DNA from: Neisseriaceae bacterium CLB008
GTDB taxonomy: Bacteria; Pseudomonadota; Gammaproteobacteria; Burkholderiales; Neisseriaceae
NCBI GenBank assembly: GCA_041228285.1
Contig: CP166133.1
Location: 2,575,380-2,639,379 of the forward strand
Reading direction: 5' to 3'
Length of the DNA stretch: 64,000 bases
Part shown: positions 1-11,040 of the stretch, piece after piece
Numbering within the stretch: the first letter of the stretch is position 1
Layout of the letters: every line of letters starts with the position of its first letter
The notes under the pieces: model-generated
Told to the model about the DNA's origin: nothing
The model's input: the letters and a program-made list of their open reading frames with translations, nothing else
Databases searched by the model: none
Translations under genes and position numbers: made by a program

Positions 1-210
1 CGCCAATACAAACTCATTACGCGCGCTGTCAGCGGTGGCAAAAGCATCTGGGGTATCGGGATCGATCACCACCTGAACCACGCCCTCACGGTCACGTAAG
101 TCAATAAAAATTACCCCACCGTGGTCACGGCGACGATGGACCCAACCTTTAATGGTTACGGTTTGGTCTAAATATTGCTCGTTAATCAAGCCACAATAAT
201 TGGTACGCAT
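1..210 (-). CDS. aspS: Aspartate-tRNA ligase, N-terminal part (cut by window edge)
   Basis: The reading frame gives the first 70 residues of a class II aspartyl-tRNA synthetase; the rest lies beyond base 1. It begins MRTNYCGLI and runs into the OB-fold anticodon-binding domain, with the typical [11 protein letters not shown] and FIDLRDREG stretches. The enzyme charges tRNA-Asp with aspartate in the cytoplasm. The start is the ATG read from 210-208. The gene follows the DUF502 gene on the same strand with about 60 bases between them, so co-transcription is likely. Whether it is the discriminating or non-discriminating type cannot be judged from this fragment. Confidence 0.93.
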   Translation of the reverse strand, partial: MRTNYCGLINEQYLDQTVTIKGWVHRRRDHGGVIFIDLRDREGVVQVVIDPDTPDAFATADSARNEFVLA

Positions 211-269
211 ACTCTGCCTTTTTACTTTTAGATATGAATGCTGAACGAAGAAACGTCTTGTTTCAGTAT

Positions 270-1049
270 TTACTTTTCATCACGCTGTGTCATGGGTGTT
301 GACACAGCATCTTTAGATTCTTGCGACCGTTCGCCAACCGCTGTCGCTGCCGCGACGCCTTCGGTGCTCACTGGGCCTAAAGGCGCATCGCCTTCAGCAC
401 CTGGTACCACCATGCCCAGAGAAATCACGTATTTTAACGCCTCATCCACGCTCATATTGATGTCGCGGGTGTCTGACTTTTTCACCATGATGTAATAACC
501 CGAAGTCGGGTTGGGCGTGGTCGGTACATAAACCGTCACGTATTCTTCTGCCGCCTGCCCTGGTGCTCGCGGCGTCAAGCACAGCCCGATTTGAGGCGGC
601 ACGGTGCCGGTCACAAACGCCACCGTCCAAGCACCTTGATGCGGAAACTGGACCAAAAGCGGGGTTTTAAATGACTGACGCGAATCAGAAAATAAGGATT
701 CCGACACCTGCTTCACGCTGGAATAAATCGACTTCACAATCGGGATTCGACCCAAGATCGCATCCCAGACCAAAATCATTTTCTTGCCCAATACGTTGGC
801 GGCAAACATACCGGTAATCAACAGCACAATCACGGTCAATAGTACGCCTAAGCCTGGCACTTCCCAGCCAAACAACGCCTTAGGCTGCCACATTGCGGGC
901 AATAAGCGAATCGTATCATCTAAGGTGGTCACAATGATGGACAACACCCAGAACGTCACGGCAATGGGCATCCAGACCAACAAACCAGTGATTAAGTAAT
1001 TCTTAATCGAAAACTTCTTAGAAGACTTCGCAGGTTTTAGCTCTGCCAT
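270..1049 (-). CDS. DUF502 family membrane protein
   Basis: This 259-residue protein matches the DUF502 family of inner-membrane proteins, whose biochemical role is not established. Two hydrophobic segments are seen at about residues 17-40 and 65-90, followed by a soluble region with the family-typical stretch [17 protein letters not shown] and a later [11 protein letters not shown] motif. The last 50 residues are low in complexity and probably variable. It sits directly upstream of aspS on the same strand, as I recall from Neisseria. Identification rests on recognisable family motifs; no function is inferred. Confidence 0.85.
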   Translation of the reverse strand: MAELKPAKSSKKFSIKNYLITGLLVWMPIAVTFWVLSIIVTTLDDTIRLLPAMWQPKALFGWEVPGLGVLLTVIVLLITGMFAANVLGKKMILVWDAILGRIPIVKSIYSSVKQVSESLFSDSRQSFKTPLLVQFPHQGAWTVAFVTGTVPPQIGLCLTPRAPGQAAEEYVTVYVPTTPNPTSGYYIMVKKSDTRDINMSVDEALKYVISLGMVVPGAEGDAPLGPVSTEGVAAATAVGERSQESKDAVSTPMTQRDEK

Positions 1050-1235
1050 TCATTCCTCAACTTCTTTCTCAACCCGGCCCTAAACCCAGCCAGCGCGCCT
1101 AAGCGAACCCATGCCATGTCTAAGCCATCGTCTGACGAACTCAAAAACCCAGCACCATCACTACTGATAACGCTTAAGGAAAACGCACATTATACTCAGA
1201 AACACCGCATTAAACGAGGGTTTTTCGGCAATTTA

Positions 1236-2441
1236 TTAAAAGCCACTCATGTCGTTTAACATGATGCCCAAACCCAAGCCTTGCTGCTTATGGTTGTAAT
1301 CCAATAGGTTTTCACCATAGCCATTAAAGTAGCGCACATAGCCGCGTAGCTTGCCGTTGATGGGGAAGGTATAGTCCAGCTGCAGCATACCGCGATTGTA
1401 CTCGGGGTTATAGCGCGCCGTGGCCACAATCGTATCCTTATTGTGCACATACAAAACCTTCAGGTCGCCATAGCCCATGTAGTGGCTGATGTCGGGATTA
1501 TTGTCGTCCTTAGACGGAATCCGCCACCACAGGCGCGGCAAGATGCTCCAATTGCCTTTTTCAATCCCCGCCATCGCATACACCCGATTCCACGAACGCG
1601 ACCACGGCTCGCTACGGCCATTAGACTGATGCACATAACCGGCACCCAGCATGCGTAGCTTAAAGCCCCAAGGCAAGTCTAAGCGCGCCGGCTGAGTAAT
1701 AAAGAATTCTGGCTCATAGTCGGTATTGCGAAACGGCGCCGACCACTCGTGGTTGTACACCTGCCAGTTAGACTGCTGCGAATAAGCAAACCACAGGTCG
1801 GCACGGGTATCGAATAAATCTTCCCAAACCTTGGTCTTAAACGACAGCTGGAATTTGGTTTCAACCCGCTGCATGTCGTCGCCGTACATTGGCGCCGGAC
1901 CCAAAGAAGGCGTGGTCGGATTTTTATTAGGGCGGTGCATCATCCACAACGGCATCAAATAATTAGGCTTGTGCGTGCGTAAGCTAAACGTCCCTGCAGG
2001 ATCGTTCTGATAGAGGTCATAGGCCAAGCTTAACGGCGTATAGGCTTCGGCAATATCAGCCGGCACGGTCTCGGCCACCGTCGGCGCCTCACTCACTACC
2101 CTTGTCTGTGGCACGCTTTTTTCAACACCCTCGGCATCTGTGACCAAAAGTGCAACATCTGTGCCCTCAAACTGGTCCTTATTTGAGGTAAACACCTTAC
2201 GTAAATCAATCACCGGCTTTTCTTTTTGCGCCAGCGGCAGCTTAGCCACCTCTTCAGCATCGCCAAAGTCGGTCACCATCAATTTGTCGTAACAGGCCAA
2301 GCGGCCTGCATTTTCGGTAATAGTGGCACAAAACTTAAATGAGTCTGCAACCAGAGTTTTGGTGTCGGCCCACGCCATGGGGCTACCCACTAACAAGGCC
2401 GCACACACTGCCTGACCCATTGCTCGTTTTCTATCCGCCAT
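1236..2441 (-). CDS. pldA: Outer membrane phospholipase A (OMPLA)
   Basis: A 401-residue protein with an N-terminal signal peptide ending near MAWA-DTKT. The C-terminal 250 residues form the OMPLA beta-barrel. The catalytic triad is visible in the stretch YVHQSNGRSEPWSRSWNR: His and Ser in HQS, and an Asn shortly after. The protein ends in Phe, as expected for an outer-membrane barrel recognised by the Bam complex. The enzyme hydrolyses acyl chains of phospholipids misplaced in the outer leaflet. The roughly 120-residue region between signal and barrel is long and low in complexity. The start could be the first Met or Met8; the ribosome-binding site does not decide it. Confidence 0.93.
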   Translation of the reverse strand: MADRKRAMGQAVCAALLVGSPMAWADTKTLVADSFKFCATITENAGRLACYDKLMVTDFGDAEEVAKLPLAQKEKPVIDLRKVFTSNKDQFEGTDVALLVTDAEGVEKSVPQTRVVSEAPTVAETVPADIAEAYTPLSLAYDLYQNDPAGTFSLRTHKPNYLMPLWMMHRPNKNPTTPSLGPAPMYGDDMQRVETKFQLSFKTKVWEDLFDTRADLWFAYSQQSNWQVYNHEWSAPFRNTDYEPEFFITQPARLDLPWGFKLRMLGAGYVHQSNGRSEPWSRSWNRVYAMAGIEKGNWSILPRLWWRIPSKDDNNPDISHYMGYGDLKVLYVHNKDTIVATARYNPEYNRGMLQLDYTFPINGKLRGYVRYFNGYGENLLDYNHKQQGLGLGIMLNDMSGF

Positions 2442-2583
2442 ACCTTACCGCTTTCATTAATTGATGATCATTTATCATCGACCTTAAATTTGCCAAACCA
2501 TTCAAGGACAACGCAAAAAACATTGTCTCATAAAAACGCTGGAACGCAACCATTGAACCGAATTGCATAAACGACAGGCATTA

Positions 2584-2613
2584 AAAAAGGCCCCGATATT
2601 CGGAGCCCTTTTT
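2584..2613 (-). terminator. rpsT terminator
   Basis: A GC-rich hairpin with a loop around GAATAT, followed on the minus strand by six T residues, lies just after the rpsT stop codon. Confidence 0.8.
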
Positions 2614-2626
2614 ATGTATCAAACCA

Positions 2627-2890
2627 TTAGGCCATGGCTTTGATTTTCACTGACAGACGACTTTTATGACGTGCAGCTTTATTTTTGTGGAACACGCCTT
2701 TATCAGCAATGCGGTCCATCACGCGAGTAGATTCACGTAAAGTAGCTTGAGCAGCAGCTTTATCGCCACCTTCAATCGCTTTAATCACTTTCTTTACTGC
2801 AGTACGGAACGCAGTACGCAAACTGGCGTTATGGGCGCGTTGCTTGAGCGCCTGACGTGCACGCTTACGAGCTTGTGCGCTATTGGCCAT
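2627..2890 (-). CDS. rpsT: 30S ribosomal protein S20
   Basis: The 87-residue, Lys/Arg/Ala-rich protein begins [18 protein letters not shown] and ends KIKAMA, which is typical of bacterial S20. S20 binds 16S rRNA early in small-subunit assembly. A ribosome-binding site (AGGAGA) lies 6 nt before the ATG, and a strong terminator follows the stop. It is divergent from murJ, with about 290 bases between the two starts. Confidence 0.97.
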   Translation of the reverse strand: MANSAQARKRARQALKQRAHNASLRTAFRTAVKKVIKAIEGGDKAAAQATLRESTRVMDRIADKGVFHKNKAARHKSRLSVKIKAMA

Positions 2891-3182
2891 GGATGTCTCC
2901 TAAAATTAAATAAGTATTCTGTAAAACACGGCATTTTAATAACTTTACCAAGTTTTGGCAAGTTTAATTCCGCGTTTTTCTCAATATTTTTCAATTGTAC
3001 ACGCTTATTGACCAAAATCACAGCCCTGATAAACCTGCTTATTTTCCAACATCTTAGCCAAATACCGCTTTTTAGCCCGCCCACAGCCTTGGACCGGCCG
3101 GCCCAATCAGCGTCACAAATTGTGGCTAAATGACGAACGGTGTACACTTCAGCATTTCCCCAGATTCAGACACAGACGCCAC

Positions 3183-4721
3183 ATGAATTTACTCCGCACC
3201 CTCGCCACGGTCAGCAGCATGACCATGATTTCCCGTATCTTAGGCTTTGTTCGCGACACCATCATCGCCCGTGTCTTTGGGGCAGGCATGGCTACTGACG
3301 CCTTTTTTGTCGCCTTTAAGCTACCTAATCTATTGCGCCGCATTTTTGCAGAGGGGGCGTTTGCACAAGCGTTTGTGCCCATTTTCTCCGAATACAAGCA
3401 AACCAAGTCACCGGAAGCCACGCGCGCCTTTCTGGCCCATGTAGCGGGTTTATTGAGCCTGATTCTGGTCCTGGTCACTGCCCTTGGCATCCTCGCCGCA
3501 CCTTGGATTTTATACATCTCTGCACCTGGCTTTGCCACCGATGCCGATAAATTCGAGCTGGCGACGCAGATGTTGCGCATCACCTTTCCTTATATCTTTT
3601 TAATCTCCCTATCATCTTTGGTGGGCAGCGTGCTGAACGCCTACAGTAAATTCAGCATCCCGGCGTTTACCCCTACGTTTTTAAATATTTCCTTCATCGT
3701 GTTTGCGCTGTTTTTAACCCCCTATTTCAACCCGCCCGTTTTGGCGCTGGCTTGGGCAGTCTTTTTTGGCGGCGTATTACAGCTGTGCTTCCAGCTACCC
3801 GCTCTGCATCGCCTTGGTTTCTTGGTGTGGCCGCGCTTAAGTTTCAAAGACCCGGCCGTTTTTCGCGTGCTCAAACAGATGGGCCCCGCAATCTTGGGCG
3901 TTTCTGTGGCGCAGATCTCCTTGGTCATCAACACCATTTTCGCTTCGTTCTTGGTCTCTGGTAGCGTGTCTTGGATGTATTACGCAGACCGATTAATGGA
4001 GTTACCCACCGGTGTCTTAGGCGTGGCCTTGGGCACGATTCTCTTGCCAACGCTGTCGCGCCATGCCGCCAACAAATCTACCGAACAGTTTTCTGAGCTA
4101 CTGGACTGGGGCATTCGCCTCAGCCTCCTCTTAGCCTTGCCTGCGGCCGTTGGCCTAGCCGTGCTGTCATTCCCACTGGTGGCCACCTTATTCATGTACA
4201 ACCAATTTACCCTACACGACGCCACCATGACCCAATACGCCTTAGTTGCCTACGCTTTTGGCTTGGTGGGCATGATTTTGGTGAAAGTTTTGGCGCCAGG
4301 CTTTTACGCCCGCCAAAACATCAAAACCCCGGTCAAGGTGGCCATGTTTACTTTATTCATGACTCAGGTGATGAACTTGATCTTCATCTGGAAGCTACAA
4401 CACGTTGGCCTAGCCTTAGCCATCGGCATTGGCGCCTGCTTAAACGCAGGCATCTTATGGTTCCTCTTGGTCAAGCACGGCATTTACCAGCCCAAAAAAG
4501 GCTGGCTGGCGTTTGGTCTCAAGCTCACCCTGGCGCTGATTTTAATGGGTGCATCGGTATGGGCCAGCAACCACTATCTGGCTTTGGATTGGCAGGCCAA
4601 CGGCGGCATACGCGTGCTGCAACTGAGCGGTTTGATCATTCTGGCCGTCGTGGTCTACTTTGGCAGCCTCATCTTACTGGGCTTCAGACCTCGTCATTTC
4701 AAACGTACCGAAGTCGGCTAA
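3183..4721 (+). CDS. murJ: Lipid II flippase MurJ
   Basis: A 512-residue MATE-like (MOP superfamily) membrane protein with 13-14 hydrophobic segments. It opens with [20 protein letters not shown] and carries the conserved [18 protein letters not shown] and [15 protein letters not shown] stretches of MurJ/MviN. It flips undecaprenyl-linked peptidoglycan precursor across the inner membrane. The ATG at 3183 is chosen because the family N-terminus begins there; the frame stays open 21 codons upstream, but that part has no similarity. It is divergent from rpsT, as in many proteobacteria. Confidence 0.96.
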   Translation: MNLLRTLATVSSMTMISRILGFVRDTIIARVFGAGMATDAFFVAFKLPNLLRRIFAEGAFAQAFVPIFSEYKQTKSPEATRAFLAHVAGLLSLILVLVTALGILAAPWILYISAPGFATDADKFELATQMLRITFPYIFLISLSSLVGSVLNAYSKFSIPAFTPTFLNISFIVFALFLTPYFNPPVLALAWAVFFGGVLQLCFQLPALHRLGFLVWPRLSFKDPAVFRVLKQMGPAILGVSVAQISLVINTIFASFLVSGSVSWMYYADRLMELPTGVLGVALGTILLPTLSRHAANKSTEQFSELLDWGIRLSLLLALPAAVGLAVLSFPLVATLFMYNQFTLHDATMTQYALVAYAFGLVGMILVKVLAPGFYARQNIKTPVKVAMFTLFMTQVMNLIFIWKLQHVGLALAIGIGACLNAGILWFLLVKHGIYQPKKGWLAFGLKLTLALILMGASVWASNHYLALDWQANGGIRVLQLSGLIILAVVVYFGSLILLGFRPRHFKRTEVG

Positions 4722-4730
4722 AGCAGACAA

Positions 4731-4757
4731 AAGGCCACCGCATCATGCGGTGGCCTT
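4731..4757 (+). terminator. Hairpin after murJ
   Basis: A perfect inverted repeat AAGGCCACCGC / GCGGTGGCCTT with an ATCAT loop lies 9 bases after the murJ stop. The T tract is poor (TTATTCG), so termination strength is uncertain. Confidence 0.6.
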
Positions 4758-4820
4758 ATTCGTTATTCTCGACAAAGAACGCTCGTTTGTCGTGCTTCAC
4801 ACGAAGCACGCGCGATTGAT

Positions 4821-4959
4821 AAACCATGGATTATTTACCGTCGCGTAGGGTGGGTAAAGCGTAGCCTACCCACCACTCCTAAGGCGCTCAGATGCCCACA
4901 TTTAAAACCCGCGTGGGTCACGACCCACCCTACGCTTAGGGGCCTACGCTGTAGACGTA
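4821..4959. repeat. Palindromic interspersed element, copy A
   Basis: Copy A of an element also present at 19164, 44060 and 44278. The core carries outer inverted arms (GCGTAGGGTGGGT and ACCCACCCTACGC, about 75 bases apart) and an inner perfect hairpin GTGGGT-CACG-ACCCAC. This copy has the left end (ACCATGGATTATTTACCG) but loses similarity after GTAGACGTA, so the right end is missing. Confidence 0.85.
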
Positions 4960-4982
4960 TACCCTTAAGGCCTAACGCCCCC

Positions 4983-5270
4983 TTATTTACCGTAGCGGTG
5001 CATCAACCAAAACGTGCCGCCTGGTAAAAAGGCACACACAACCGCCAGCGGTGCCAAGCGTACAGAAAAGGTTCGTCCCAACAAAGCCAGCAGCAAAGCA
5101 CCTAAATACAGTAAGAACAGGCTGCCATGAATCGGCCCCATCCACTGGTTAAACTGATACACGCCAAAACCATATTTAAGCGGCAGGCCAATCAACAATA
5201 AAATTAACAGGCTCGCACCCTCCAATAGGGCACTAAGGTGTAGAAACTGCTGAGTCACACGCGCAATCAT
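4983..5270 (-). CDS. DUF3817 family membrane protein
   Basis: A 95-residue protein with three hydrophobic segments and the DUF3817 hallmarks: GASLLILL, the loop PLKYGFG, and GPIHGSLFLLYL in the second helix. The function is unknown; family members are small inner-membrane proteins. AAGGA lies 7 nt upstream of the ATG and supports this start. It is convergent with murJ and divergent from the rhomboid gene. Confidence 0.85.
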   Translation of the reverse strand: MIARVTQQFLHLSALLEGASLLILLLIGLPLKYGFGVYQFNQWMGPIHGSLFLLYLGALLLALLGRTFSVRLAPLAVVCAFLPGGTFWLMHRYGK

Positions 5271-5473
5271 GCATTAATCCTTAATAAAAATGAAGCGTTG
5301 CGCCCATTCCAGCACAACCACAGCCATCGCCAACAATCTGTTAACACGGCATCAGCGGGCCAACATAACGGCTCTGGTCGACAACGTCAACCTCAAAACT
5401 GGCCCAGCACAAATATTGACACCCACCCTCACCCTCGCTTAGATTGAGGTCATGCCCCTACTGGACCCATCCC

Positions 5474-6226
5474 ATGATCAATCGGTTAAATGCCATCCCT
5501 GTCGTCACCCGTACGCTGTTACTGGCCAATATCGCCCTCTACATCTTGACGCTGCTGCTCAACAATAATGGCATCGCCCTTGAAGTCATCTTGGGCAGCT
5601 TCTATCCTGAATCGCTGAATTTTAGGTGGTGGCAACCGTTTACCCATTTGTTCATTCATGGCGGCACCGCCCACATTGCCTTTAATATGTTTGCCCTCTA
5701 TATGTTTGGCAGCACCGTAGAAGCCACCATCGGGCCTAAACGCTTTTTAATCCTGTATTTTCTCGCCGGCCTGGGCGCCTTCCTGCTATTCAACGGCCAA
5801 ACGTTTTACTATGTGTCTGAGCTCAAAACCGCCGTCATTGGCTTTGGCATCGAGCCTGCCTTGCTACAAGAGGCCATGCGTCTGAACAGCGCCGGCGTAC
5901 CTGCAACCCCGCGAGTACCCAATATTCCTGCCGTGGTCGAACTGTGCCAATACTACATTCGCCCAATGGTCGGCGCTTCCGGCGCCATCTATGGCCTCCT
6001 CGTGGCTTATGGCCTGCTTTACCCCAATGCCAAACTGGTGTTTATGCTGTTGCCCGTTCCCGTCCAAGCCAAGTATTTCATCCCCGGCCTCATCGTCTTA
6101 GAAATCATCCTAGGCCTGTTTAATTTCTCTTGGAACCCCGTGGCCCACTTTGCCCACCTTGGCGGCGCCATCGTCGGCTTTTTCGTGGTGCAATACTGGC
6201 TCAGACAATACCGCAATCGCGCTTAA
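5474..6226 (+). CDS. Rhomboid family intramembrane serine protease
   Basis: A 250-residue polytopic membrane protein with the rhomboid catalytic dyad: Ser169 in GASGAIYGL and His228 in HFAHLGGAIVG. The HGGTAHIAFNM motif at 62-72 contributes the oxyanion-hole side. It should cleave transmembrane segments of substrates within the inner membrane; its substrates are unknown. A loop of about 55 residues (roughly 112-165) between the HGGTAH helix and the catalytic Ser helix is longer than in GlpG. The ATG at 5474 is preferred over one ten codons upstream because the family N-terminus starts there. Confidence 0.92.
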   Translation: MINRLNAIPVVTRTLLLANIALYILTLLLNNNGIALEVILGSFYPESLNFRWWQPFTHLFIHGGTAHIAFNMFALYMFGSTVEATIGPKRFLILYFLAGLGAFLLFNGQTFYYVSELKTAVIGFGIEPALLQEAMRLNSAGVPATPRVPNIPAVVELCQYYIRPMVGASGAIYGLLVAYGLLYPNAKLVFMLLPVPVQAKYFIPGLIVLEIILGLFNFSWNPVAHFAHLGGAIVGFFVVQYWLRQYRNRA

Positions 6227-6254
6227 TCTAACCAAATCGGCTCAGCCTCGGCAT

Positions 6255-6283
6255 AAAAAAACCGTCTTTTAGACGGTTTTTTT
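6255..6283 (+). terminator. Rhomboid gene terminator
   Basis: A-tract, ACCGTC-TTTT(A)-GACGGT hairpin and a seven-T tract. It is symmetric, so it could act in both directions and also serve the small minus-strand frame that follows. Confidence 0.85.
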
Positions 6284-6490
6284 ATTTCTTTTATTACCGA
6301 ATACATAAAAACATCTAACCCGTTGATCATTCATTAAAAATAAATAAAGTATCATGCCATCCATCCCTTGCCGAACCCATCGCGACGCCACGGCCATCAG
6401 CCTAGCTAAATACCTCTCCCGTAAAGCAATCTCTAGTTCTAAAGGCGTAGATTGGCCTAATACCACCTCCTCCTTTTGTCGCCCCCTCAC
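6269..6490 (-). CDS. Possible small protein, unrecognised
   Basis: An open frame of up to 73 codons (GTG start at 6490) lies between the rhomboid terminator and moaA. A very strong Shine-Dalgarno-like AAAGGAGGAG sits inside its 5' part, so translation may begin later than shown, but no start codon at ideal spacing follows. The middle is amphipathic (LELEIALRERYLARLMAVASR). I recognise no family. It may be a real small gene, a degraded gene, or chance. Confidence 0.25.
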   Translation of the reverse strand: MRGRQKEEVVLGQSTPLELEIALRERYLARLMAVASRWVRQGMDGMILYLFLMNDQRVRCFYVFGNKRNKKTV

Positions 6491-6587
6491 TCCCCCACCT
6501 GCCGCTATAAGAGCCTGATTTTTATGTTATGATTCGTATATAAGCACTCAATAATAACCACGCTAACAACAATGAAAAGAGCACAAC

Positions 6588-7562
6588 ATGCTGACAGACG
6601 CATTTGGTCGCACCGTTGACTACCTCCGCATTTCAGTGACGGATCGCTGCGATCTACGCTGCACTTACTGCCTGCCCAAAGGCTTTCATGGCTTTGCCAC
6701 GCCAAAGCACTGGCTCACTCTTGAAGAAACCGCACGCATCGCACAGGCATTTGCACGCCTAGGAACCAAACGCTTTCGCATCACTGGCGGCGAGCCATTG
6801 CTGCGTAAAGGCTTAACCGAACTCACCCGTGCCATCAGTGAAACCCCTGGCGTGGAAGACATCTCCATGACCACCAACGGCACCCAGCTCACCAAACACG
6901 CCCACGAACTACGCGCATCGGGCGTAAAACGCCTCAACATCAGCTTGGATTCTTTACGCAGCGACTGCGTTAAGGAAATCACTGGCGCGGATTGCCTGCC
7001 TAAGGTATTAGAAGGCATTCGCACCGCCAAGGACGCAGGCTTTGACTTCATCAAAATCAATATGGTGCCGCTGGCCGGCATCAATGATCTAGACCTTGAC
7101 GACATGGTGGCGTTTTGCATTGAACACGGCTTCATCTTAAACCTCATCGAGGCCATGCCCATGGGCAGCACGGGACAACAGCACGCCCACGTGAGCCTGC
7201 AGCCCGTATTACAACAGCTGCAAGAAAAACACAATCTGATCGCCAGCACGCGTAAAATCGGCGGCGGCCCGGCCAAATACTGGCAAAGCCAGGACGGCGG
7301 CTTTACCCTAGGCCTGATCACCCCGATGAGCCAACATTTTTGTGAAACCTGTAACCGCGTACGCTTATCGGTGACCGGTAACCTACACCTCTGCCTAGGC
7401 CAAGAAGACAAAGTGCCGCTACGCGATCTATTGCGCTCTGGCATCAGCGATGCTGAACTAGAAGACGTGATCCGCGATGCCGTGATGAAAAAACCCGAAA
7501 AACACGAATTTGTAGAAAACCCAACCAAAATCATTCGCGTCATGGCCATGACTGGCGGCTAA
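6588..7562 (+). CDS. moaA: GTP 3',8-cyclase MoaA
   Basis: A 324-residue radical-SAM enzyme that starts molybdenum cofactor synthesis by converting GTP to 3',8-cyclo-GTP. The N-terminal cluster motif is CDLRCTYC (about residues 22-29), with a GGEPLLR motif downstream. The C-terminal second [4Fe-4S] cluster is seen as CETCNRVRLS plus a later Cys in LHLCLG. The essential C-terminal Gly-Gly is present (MAMTGG). It is monocistronic here, with no other moa genes beside it. No room is left upstream for a molybdenum-cofactor riboswitch. Confidence 0.96.
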   Translation: MLTDAFGRTVDYLRISVTDRCDLRCTYCLPKGFHGFATPKHWLTLEETARIAQAFARLGTKRFRITGGEPLLRKGLTELTRAISETPGVEDISMTTNGTQLTKHAHELRASGVKRLNISLDSLRSDCVKEITGADCLPKVLEGIRTAKDAGFDFIKINMVPLAGINDLDLDDMVAFCIEHGFILNLIEAMPMGSTGQQHAHVSLQPVLQQLQEKHNLIASTRKIGGGPAKYWQSQDGGFTLGLITPMSQHFCETCNRVRLSVTGNLHLCLGQEDKVPLRDLLRSGISDAELEDVIRDAVMKKPEKHEFVENPTKIIRVMAMTGG

Positions 7563-7587
7563 GCCAGTAGCCATCAACCCCTTACTC

Positions 7588-7622
7588 AACAGGCAAGGTT
7601 GCTCAGCACCCTTGCCTGTTTC
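7588..7622 (+). terminator. Hairpin after moaA
   Basis: Inverted repeat AACAGGCAAGG / CCTTGCCTGTT with an 11-base loop follows the moaA stop. The T tail is short, so it is a moderate candidate. Confidence 0.5.
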
Positions 7623-7778
7623 AATCTGCCACACGCGCACATCTAAACTTAGACTTTAGCGCCGTTTTAGCGTAAAATTCGCCATCTGTTTGCTGGGCCA
7701 TGCGTTACAAAAGCCTGAAGCACTGCATGAAGCAGTCAGCAAACCACCTAATATTTTCCATCCAGACAAAAGACCGCC

Positions 7779-8886
7779 ATGATCGAAGCTGAAATCATCA
7801 ATCAACTCCACCACACCCTAGACGACCTTGCCGAACGCAGTCGTGACATTCGGGGGTATCTTTGACTACGACGGCAAAAAAGACCGTCTAGAAGAAGTTG
7901 TGGGCTTAAGCGAAGACCCTGACCTGTGGAACGACCCGAAAAAAGCGCAAGAAATTGGTAAAGAGCGCAAGCTGCTTGAAGGCGTGGTCTTGACTCTGGA
8001 TGAGCTAGCCAACGGCATTGAAGACAATTTAATGCTGTTAGACATGGCGGTAGAAGAAGCCGACGACGATGCGTTTCACGCCATTCAAGCCGACGTCGCC
8101 GAACTTGAGGCCAAAATGGCCGACCTAGAGTTTAAACGCATGTTTAACCAGCCTATGGACGCCAACGCCTGCTTCATCGACATCACTGCCGGTGCCGGCG
8201 GCACTGAGGCCGAAGACTGGGCCGGCATGCTGTTCCGGATGTATCTACGCTACGCCGAACGCAAAGGCTTTAAGGTTGAGATTCTAGAAGAAGACGAAGG
8301 CGACATCGCTGGCATCAACCGCGCCACCATTAAAATCGATGGCGAATATGCCTACGGCCTCTTGCGTACAGAATCAGGTGTCCATCGCTTAGTACGCGTG
8401 TCTCCTTTTGATTCTAACGCCAAACGCCACACCTCATTTTGCTCTGTATTCGTTTATCCTGAAGTCGATGACAGCATTGAGGTCGACATCAATCCGGCCG
8501 ACTTACGTATTGACACCTACCGCGCCAGCGGCGCCGGTGGTCAGCACATTAACAAAACCGACTCGGCCGTACGTATTACCCACAACCCAACCGGCGTGGT
8601 GGTACAGTGCCAAAACGACCGCTCACAGCACCGTAACCGCGATGAAGCGATGAATATGCTGCGTGCGCGCCTATTTGAATTAGAGCTGCGTAAACGCAGC
8701 GAGGCGAAACAAAGCCTTGAAGACAGCAAATCCGATGTGGGTTGGGGCCATCAAATTCGCTCCTATGTATTTGACCAATCTCGGATCAAAGATTTACGCA
8801 CCAGCTATGAAGTTGGCAACATCAAAAACGTCATGGACGGTGATTTAGATGGCTTCATTGCCGCCAGTTTAAAACAAGGTGTCTGA
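7779..8886 (+). CDS. prfB: Peptide chain release factor 2 (programmed +1 frameshift)
   Basis: Translation starts at the ATG at 7779 and reaches an in-frame TGA at 7863-7865 after 28 codons. The site reads GGGGG-TAT-CTT-TGA-C: an internal Shine-Dalgarno-like G run, a slippery CTT and a UGA stop with a C after it. This is the autoregulatory frameshift cassette of prfB. Skipping one base joins the second frame at GAC 7864, giving about 368 residues. Release-factor motifs are present: SPF at about 208-210, which reads UAA/UGA, and GGQ at about 253-255, which triggers peptidyl-tRNA hydrolysis. Low RF2 makes ribosomes pause at UGA and shift, restoring RF2. Confidence 0.97.
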
Positions 8887-8887
8887 T

Positions 8888-10324
<1,437 letters not shown>

Positions 10325-10338
10325 GCACTAAACCACAT

Positions 10339-10364
10339 AAAAACGACCCTTAAGGGTCGTTTTT
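10339..10364 (+). terminator. purB terminator
   Basis: Perfect palindrome AAAAACGACCC-TTAA-GGGTCGTTTTT, symmetric and so probably bidirectional; it also serves the convergent oxidoreductase gene. Confidence 0.85.
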
Positions 10365-10388
10365 ATTATTTCAAGGCAACGTTCAACT

Positions 10389-10970
10389 CTAGTGGGATGG
10401 TCCATAACGTGTCGCCAATACCCTGGCCCCGTCAAAATCGGCACGCTCGGTACCATACACAAAATCCAAATGCACATTATCGACGCCACAATAACCAAAC
10501 ACACCCAGCTGTAACTGCGTCACCAATAATTCATCGTAACCATATTTTCGAAACGTAGCCTCATCGACAGCGCCGTGTAACAGCACACTCACTTTTTTAT
10601 CCTGCAGCAAGCCGCGCAAGGGCTGTTCCTGATCCTGATCCTCATAGGCAAAGCCTCGCGTCAACACCCGATCCAACCACCCCTTGAGCATTGCTGGTAA
10701 GCCCCACCAATAAATTGGGCTAACCAAAACCCACTCATCAGCACGACTTAAACGCTGCTGCATCGCCGCCACATCAGTGGCCACAGCAGCACCCGTTCGG
10801 TAGGCATTTAAATCTGCTGCACCCATGGCGGGATTAAACTGCTCTTGATGTAAATCGACAAAATCGACTATATTAGCTTGGTCGGCCACCAACATCTGCT
10901 CATGTCGCCGTGCCCAAGCATGGCTAAATGACGTTTGATCTGGATGGGATACCACAATGAGGGTGTTCAT
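10389..10970 (-). CDS. NAD(P)H-dependent quinone oxidoreductase (flavodoxin fold)
   Basis: A 193-residue protein of the MdaB/KefF/NQO1-like flavodoxin-fold family. It starts MNTLIVVSHPDQTSFSHA, with a nucleotide-binding loop after strand 1, and has the FMN/FAD-contacting SPIYWWGLPAMLKGWLDRV stretch. It probably reduces quinones by two electrons. The start at 10970 is chosen over one five codons upstream because GGAAAG lies about 7 nt before it. It is divergent from a TetR regulator, with a palindromic operator in between, so its expression is probably induced by a ligand of that regulator. Confidence 0.85.
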   Translation of the reverse strand: MNTLIVVSHPDQTSFSHAWARRHEQMLVADQANIVDFVDLHQEQFNPAMGAADLNAYRTGAAVATDVAAMQQRLSRADEWVLVSPIYWWGLPAMLKGWLDRVLTRGFAYEDQDQEQPLRGLLQDKKVSVLLHGAVDEATFRKYGYDELLVTQLQLGVFGYCGVDNVHLDFVYGTERADFDGARVLATRYGPSH

Positions 10971-10987
10971 ACGATAACTTTCCATTA

Positions 10988-11010
10988 GTAACTTACTACA
11001 AGTAAGTTAC
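10988..11010. promoter_or_regulatory. Probable TetR operator
   Basis: A perfect inverted repeat with 10-bp arms GTAACTTACT / AGTAAGTTAC and a 3-base spacer lies between the divergent oxidoreductase and tetR genes, 18 bases from one start and 30 from the other. Position and symmetry fit a site bound by the TetR dimer and controlling both genes. Confidence 0.75.
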
Positions 11011-11040
11011 TTCATTTCCTATTTTCACGTCAAGAGCTTT

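Noticed and set aside
2455-2482. Fur-like AT-rich stretch upstream of pldA (TGATGATCATTTATCA)
   Set aside because: Only one half matches a Fur box well and an extra base breaks the symmetry, unlike the two sites in the heme locus.
6491-6587. Molybdenum-cofactor riboswitch upstream of moaA
   Set aside because: The gap is under 100 bases, AT-rich and without the expected multi-stem fold.
6686-7549. 287-codon minus-strand frame opposite moaA
   Set aside because: It is the antisense shadow of moaA, which has complete radical-SAM motifs; the antisense protein has no recognisable features.
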